Shown in pieces: positions 61,384 to 64,000 of a stretch of DNA of 64,000 nt (its first letter is position 1; the number at the start of each line of letters is the position of its first letter). The notes beneath the pieces are model-generated. The model saw nothing but the letters and a program-made list of their open reading frames with translations. It was not told the DNA's origin and ran no database searches. The stretch is from Petrimonas sp. (GTDB taxonomy: Bacteria > Bacteroidota > Bacteroidia > Bacteroidales > Dysgonomonadaceae). Location: positions 124,001 to 188,000 of the forward strand of contig DUNG01000020.1 of NCBI GenBank assembly GCA_012839475.1, read 5' to 3'. The position numbers and the translations under genes were made by a program.

Positions 61384-61851
61384 ATGATAGATAAAGAGAC
61401 GATCATCAACCTGACGGAAACGTACCTGCAAGGTTCGTCCAGCTACCTGGTGGACGTGCTAATAGGTGTGGGCAACACGATCACGGTGGAGATCGACAAC
61501 GACGAGGGGGTGGATATCGACCAGTGCGCGGCATTGAGCCGTCACCTGGAGGCGAACCTGGACCGGGAGGTGGAAGATTTTGAATTGACCGTCACCTCGG
61601 TGGGACTCACCTCGCCCTTCAAAACGTTGCGGCAGTACAAGAAGTTCGAGGGTGAAGAGGTAGAGGTGCTCACCAAAAAGGGGGAAAAGCTTTCCGGCAC
61701 CCTGGAGTCGTCGGACCCTGAAGGATTCACGGTTGCCGTGACGAAGAAGGTGAAACCCGAAGGTGCGAAACGGAAGGTGGAGGTTGTCGAGAATATTCGC
61801 TTCGCGTTCAACGAAGTCAAGCATACAAAATATCTAATCAGATTCAAATAA
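61384..61851 (+). CDS. rimP: ribosome maturation factor RimP
   Basis: A 155-residue RimP protein: LTETYLQGSSSYLVDVLIGVGN, DNDEGVDIDQCAALSRHLEANLDREVEDFELTVTSVGL (in parts), SPFKTLRQYKKFEGEEVEVLTKKGEKLSGTL (in parts). It helps maturation of the 30S subunit. It is first in the rimP-nusA-infB operon and follows a possible attenuator. Confidence 0.93.
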   Translation: MIDKETIINLTETYLQGSSSYLVDVLIGVGNTITVEIDNDEGVDIDQCAALSRHLEANLDREVEDFELTVTSVGLTSPFKTLRQYKKFEGEEVEVLTKKGEKLSGTLESSDPEGFTVAVTKKVKPEGAKRKVEVVENIRFAFNEVKHTKYLIRFK

Positions 61852-61856
61852 CATAT

Positions 61857-63350
61857 ATGGGCAAGAAAAAAGAAACCATCAGTCTCATAGACACGTTTTC
61901 GGAATTTAACGAGTTGAAGAACATCGATAAGGCCACCCTTATCAGCGTGCTCGAAGAGGCCTTCCGAAACGTGATCTCGAAAGCCACCGGGACCGACGAG
62001 AACTACGACATCATCATCAACCCCGACAGGGGCGACCTGGAGATATGGCGTAATAGGGTAATCGTGGAGGACGATGAACTGGAAAATCCCAACTTGCAAG
62101 TCACCCTATCTGAAGCACTGACGATCGATGACGATTTTGAAATAGGGGAAGAGCTAACGGATGCGGTATCACTTGACCGCTTCGGCCGACGCACCATCCT
62201 AAACCTGCGTCAGACGCTGGCCTCGAAAATACTGGAGCTGGAGAAAGACAACCTCTTTAACAAGTACAAGGAGAAGGTGGGCGAGATCGTTTCGGGAGAG
62301 GTGTACCAGGTATGGAAAAAAGAGATCCTCTTACTGGACGACGAGCACAACGAGCTTATCTTGCCCAAAACGGAACAGATACCAAGCGACTTCTTCCGCA
62401 AGGGAGAACACGTGCGCGCAGTGGTGGCACGGGTGGAGAGCAAGAACAACAACCCGAAGATCATCCTCTCGCGTACGTCGCCAGTCTTCCTGGAGCGACT
62501 ATTCGAGCACGAGATACCGGAGATCGCCGATGGCCTTATCACCATCAAAGCGATTGCCCGTATCCCCGGTGAACGGGCCAAGGTGGCGGTGGAAGCATAC
62601 GATGACCGGATCGACCCGGTGGGCGCATGCGTGGGAATGAAGGGATTCCGCATTCACGGGATCGTAAGAGAACTTCGTAACGAGAACATCGACGTTATCA
62701 ATTACACCAATAACATCACGCTCTTCATCCAACGTGCGTTGAACCCCGCCAGGATCAACTCCATCTCGGTGAAAGAGGAAGAGCGACGAGCAGAGGTATT
62801 CCTCAACCCGGAGGAGGTATCGCTGGCCATCGGTAAAGGGGGAGCCAACATCAAGCTGGCCTCCATGCTTACCGGCTACAACATAGAGGTATTCCGCGAT
62901 ATCGACGAGGTGGACGAGGAGGATATCTACCTGGATGAGTTCCGCGATGAAATTGATGGCTGGGTAATCGACCAGCTCAAGAAAATAGGGTGTTCAACCG
63001 CTAAGAACGTGCTGAACATGAACCGGGAACGAATCATACGGGAGGCGGACCTCGAAGAAAGCACCGTGGATGAAGTGCTGGCTATCCTGCGCTACGAGTT
63101 CGAAGATGACGAGGAACTCGATGAGACGTATGACGACGAATACAGCGGGGAAGATATTGAAGAGACCGAAGAGGTTGAGGTCAACGACGGGGAAGAGGTT
63201 GAGGAGAACGAGGAAGTTGAAGAGGGCGAGGAGCCGGAAAGCGTTGAGGAGGAAACCGAAGACGAGGAGGAAGAGGAAGAAGAGATCGACCAGGAGCTGG
63301 AAAGCACTGAAGACGATGAGGAGGATAATAAACCCAAAGAGAACGCCTGA
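61857..63350 (+). CDS. nusA: transcription elongation factor NusA with long acidic tail
   Basis: A 497-residue protein: N-terminal RNAP-binding region (about 1-130), S1 domain (GEIVSGEVYQVWKKEILLLD), two KH domains (AVEAYDDRIDPVGACVGMKG; FLNPEEVSLAIGKGGANIKLAS), and a C-terminal acidic tail from about residue 414 (long runs of Glu/Asp, such as EETEDEEEEEEEID). The tail is about 80 residues longer than the KH end and is rich in E and D. NusA controls pausing, termination and antitermination. Confidence 0.95.
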   Translation: MGKKKETISLIDTFSEFNELKNIDKATLISVLEEAFRNVISKATGTDENYDIIINPDRGDLEIWRNRVIVEDDELENPNLQVTLSEALTIDDDFEIGEELTDAVSLDRFGRRTILNLRQTLASKILELEKDNLFNKYKEKVGEIVSGEVYQVWKKEILLLDDEHNELILPKTEQIPSDFFRKGEHVRAVVARVESKNNNPKIILSRTSPVFLERLFEHEIPEIADGLITIKAIARIPGERAKVAVEAYDDRIDPVGACVGMKGFRIHGIVRELRNENIDVINYTNNITLFIQRALNPARINSISVKEEERRAEVFLNPEEVSLAIGKGGANIKLASMLTGYNIEVFRDIDEVDEEDIYLDEFRDEIDGWVIDQLKKIGCSTAKNVLNMNRERIIREADLEESTVDEVLAILRYEFEDDEELDETYDDEYSGEDIEETEEVEVNDGEEVEENEEVEEGEEPESVEEETEDEEEEEEEIDQELESTEDDEEDNKPKENA

Positions 63351-63398
63351 TTGAACGTGGGCAAATAACATCAAGGAGTAAAGGATAAACAAAGATAT

Positions 63399-64000
63399 AT
63401 GTCTATAAGACTGATCAAAGTATCGAAAAATTTGAATGTGGGAATCAGCAGCCTCGTTGAATTCCTGCAGAAGAAAGGTATTGAAGTAGAAGCAAATCCT
63501 AACGTTAAAATCGAGGATGAACATTACGAGATACTTCTCAAGGAGTTCGGTAAGCACAAGCATATTCGCCAAGAGGCGATCGAGACAAGGGAGAAGTTGC
63601 AGCGGCGCGATGACAAGCGCGAAATCGTTGCGATAGAGGGATACGAGCTGCCCGAGGAGCAGCCTGCCAAGAAACGGGCGAAACGTGAAACCATTGAGAC
63701 GAGGGTGCCGGAAGAGATGAAGCCCCAGTTTAACGTGGTGGGTAGCATCGACCTGGATACCTTGACGGAAAAGAAGGGCGCTCCCCAAAAAGAGGAGCCC
63801 GCGAAGCCTGAACCCGAAGCCGTGAAACCGGTGAGCGAGAAGAAAAAGCCGGATACCCCCGCCCAAGAGGTACCTGTACAAGTGGAAGAAGAAATCCCGA
63901 CGAAGGAGAAAGAACAAAAGAAAGGCAAGGAGACGGAAAAAGAGGCGGTAGAGAAGACCAAACAAGAACAGGAACCGATAGTGGCCGATATACCCGCGAC
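63399..64000 (+). CDS. infB: translation initiation factor IF-2, N-terminal part (partial at window end)
   Basis: The frame starts MSIRLIKVSKNLNVGISSLVEFLQKKG (in parts), the IF-2 N-terminal domain of Bacteroidetes, and continues with charged Lys/Glu/Pro-rich linker (EEPAKPEPEAVKPV). The GTPase part lies beyond the window end. It follows nusA by 48 bases and so belongs to the rimP-nusA-infB operon. Confidence 0.93.
   Translation, partial: MSIRLIKVSKNLNVGISSLVEFLQKKGIEVEANPNVKIEDEHYEILLKEFGKHKHIRQEAIETREKLQRRDDKREIVAIEGYELPEEQPAKKRAKRETIETRVPEEMKPQFNVVGSIDLDTLTEKKGAPQKEEPAKPEPEAVKPVSEKKKPDTPAQEVPVQVEEEIPTKEKEQKKGKETEKEAVEKTKQEQEPIVADIPA

Noticed and set aside
62994-63965. 323-residue leftward frame antisense to nusA/infB
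   Set aside because: Long Phe/Leu-rich frame created by the acidic-tail codons on the other strand; nusA and infB are certain.

Overview
The window looks like a chromosomal segment of a Bacteroidetes bacterium of the order Bacteroidales, closest in feel to the Dysgonomonadaceae/Porphyromonadaceae. The reasons are a short 286-residue primary sigma factor, promoters of the TAnnTTTG (-7) type, a MurF-Alr fusion, Mfa/Fim-type fimbrial lipoproteins, DUF3575/DUF3868/DUF4494/DUF5063/GSCFA family proteins and a type IX secretion (T9SS) tail domain. The exact genus is inference.

Region 1 (1 to about 15,382) is the right-hand part of a Mu-like transposable prophage. Late head/tail genes run rightward (DUF1320 gp36-like, a portal + MuF + nuclease-like fusion, gpG-like, a tail-completion-like gene). 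They meet the leftward early operon at a GNRA-loop terminator at 4532-4559. The early operon reads from the right: Ner-like HTH protein, small proteins, MuA-like DDE transposase, MuB-like ATPase, a second P-loop ATPase, gp16-like, Gam, DUF4494, HAD, KilA-N. Two genes too short for usual gene calling (6132-6299 and 8058-8195) sit in this operon. A CI-like repressor diverges from the early operon over two TACA-N6-TGTA dyads. The phage's right end carries arrays of short repeats and lies inside a BlaR1/M56 peptidase gene, whose TonB-like C-terminus is cut off after RYPVI. The left end lies outside the window.

Region 2 (15.3-31.2 kb) is host chromosome: the interrupted blaR1 with blaI and a candidate operator; a lipoprotein nuclease; serA-serC; a recR - membrane protein - GNAT - tsaC - ClC - fmt run; DUF3078; lemA with two TPM-domain genes; miaA. 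Region 3 (31.3-43.2 kb) holds lysA, a glycosyltransferase, an HtrA protease, rpoD, an OmpA-family protein, the leftward GSCFA - murF-alr pair, a probable small RNA, and the exonuclease/DUF5063 pair.

Region 4 (43.2-47.0 kb) has an AT-rich small beta-barrel gene and a compact three-gene cassette: a three-helix membrane protein, a leaderless subtilase, and a small stand-alone protein resembling a subtilase propeptide/I9 inhibitor. Region 5 (47.0-60.7 kb) is a fimbrial locus: DUF3575 protein, DUF3868/OmpA/TPR protein, Mfa1-type fimbrillin, three accessory lipoproteins, and an 1878-residue T9SS-exported protein. Region 6 (60.8 kb to the end) has an orphan MNT nucleotidyltransferase and rimP-nusA-infB behind a possible attenuator.

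The most notable items are the nuclease-like tail on the phage portal/MuF protein, a long structured element at 5507-5656, a tRNA T-arm-like element before the transposase gene, the blaR1 disruption, the subtilase/inhibitor cassette, and the candidate small RNA at about 41,760-41,832.
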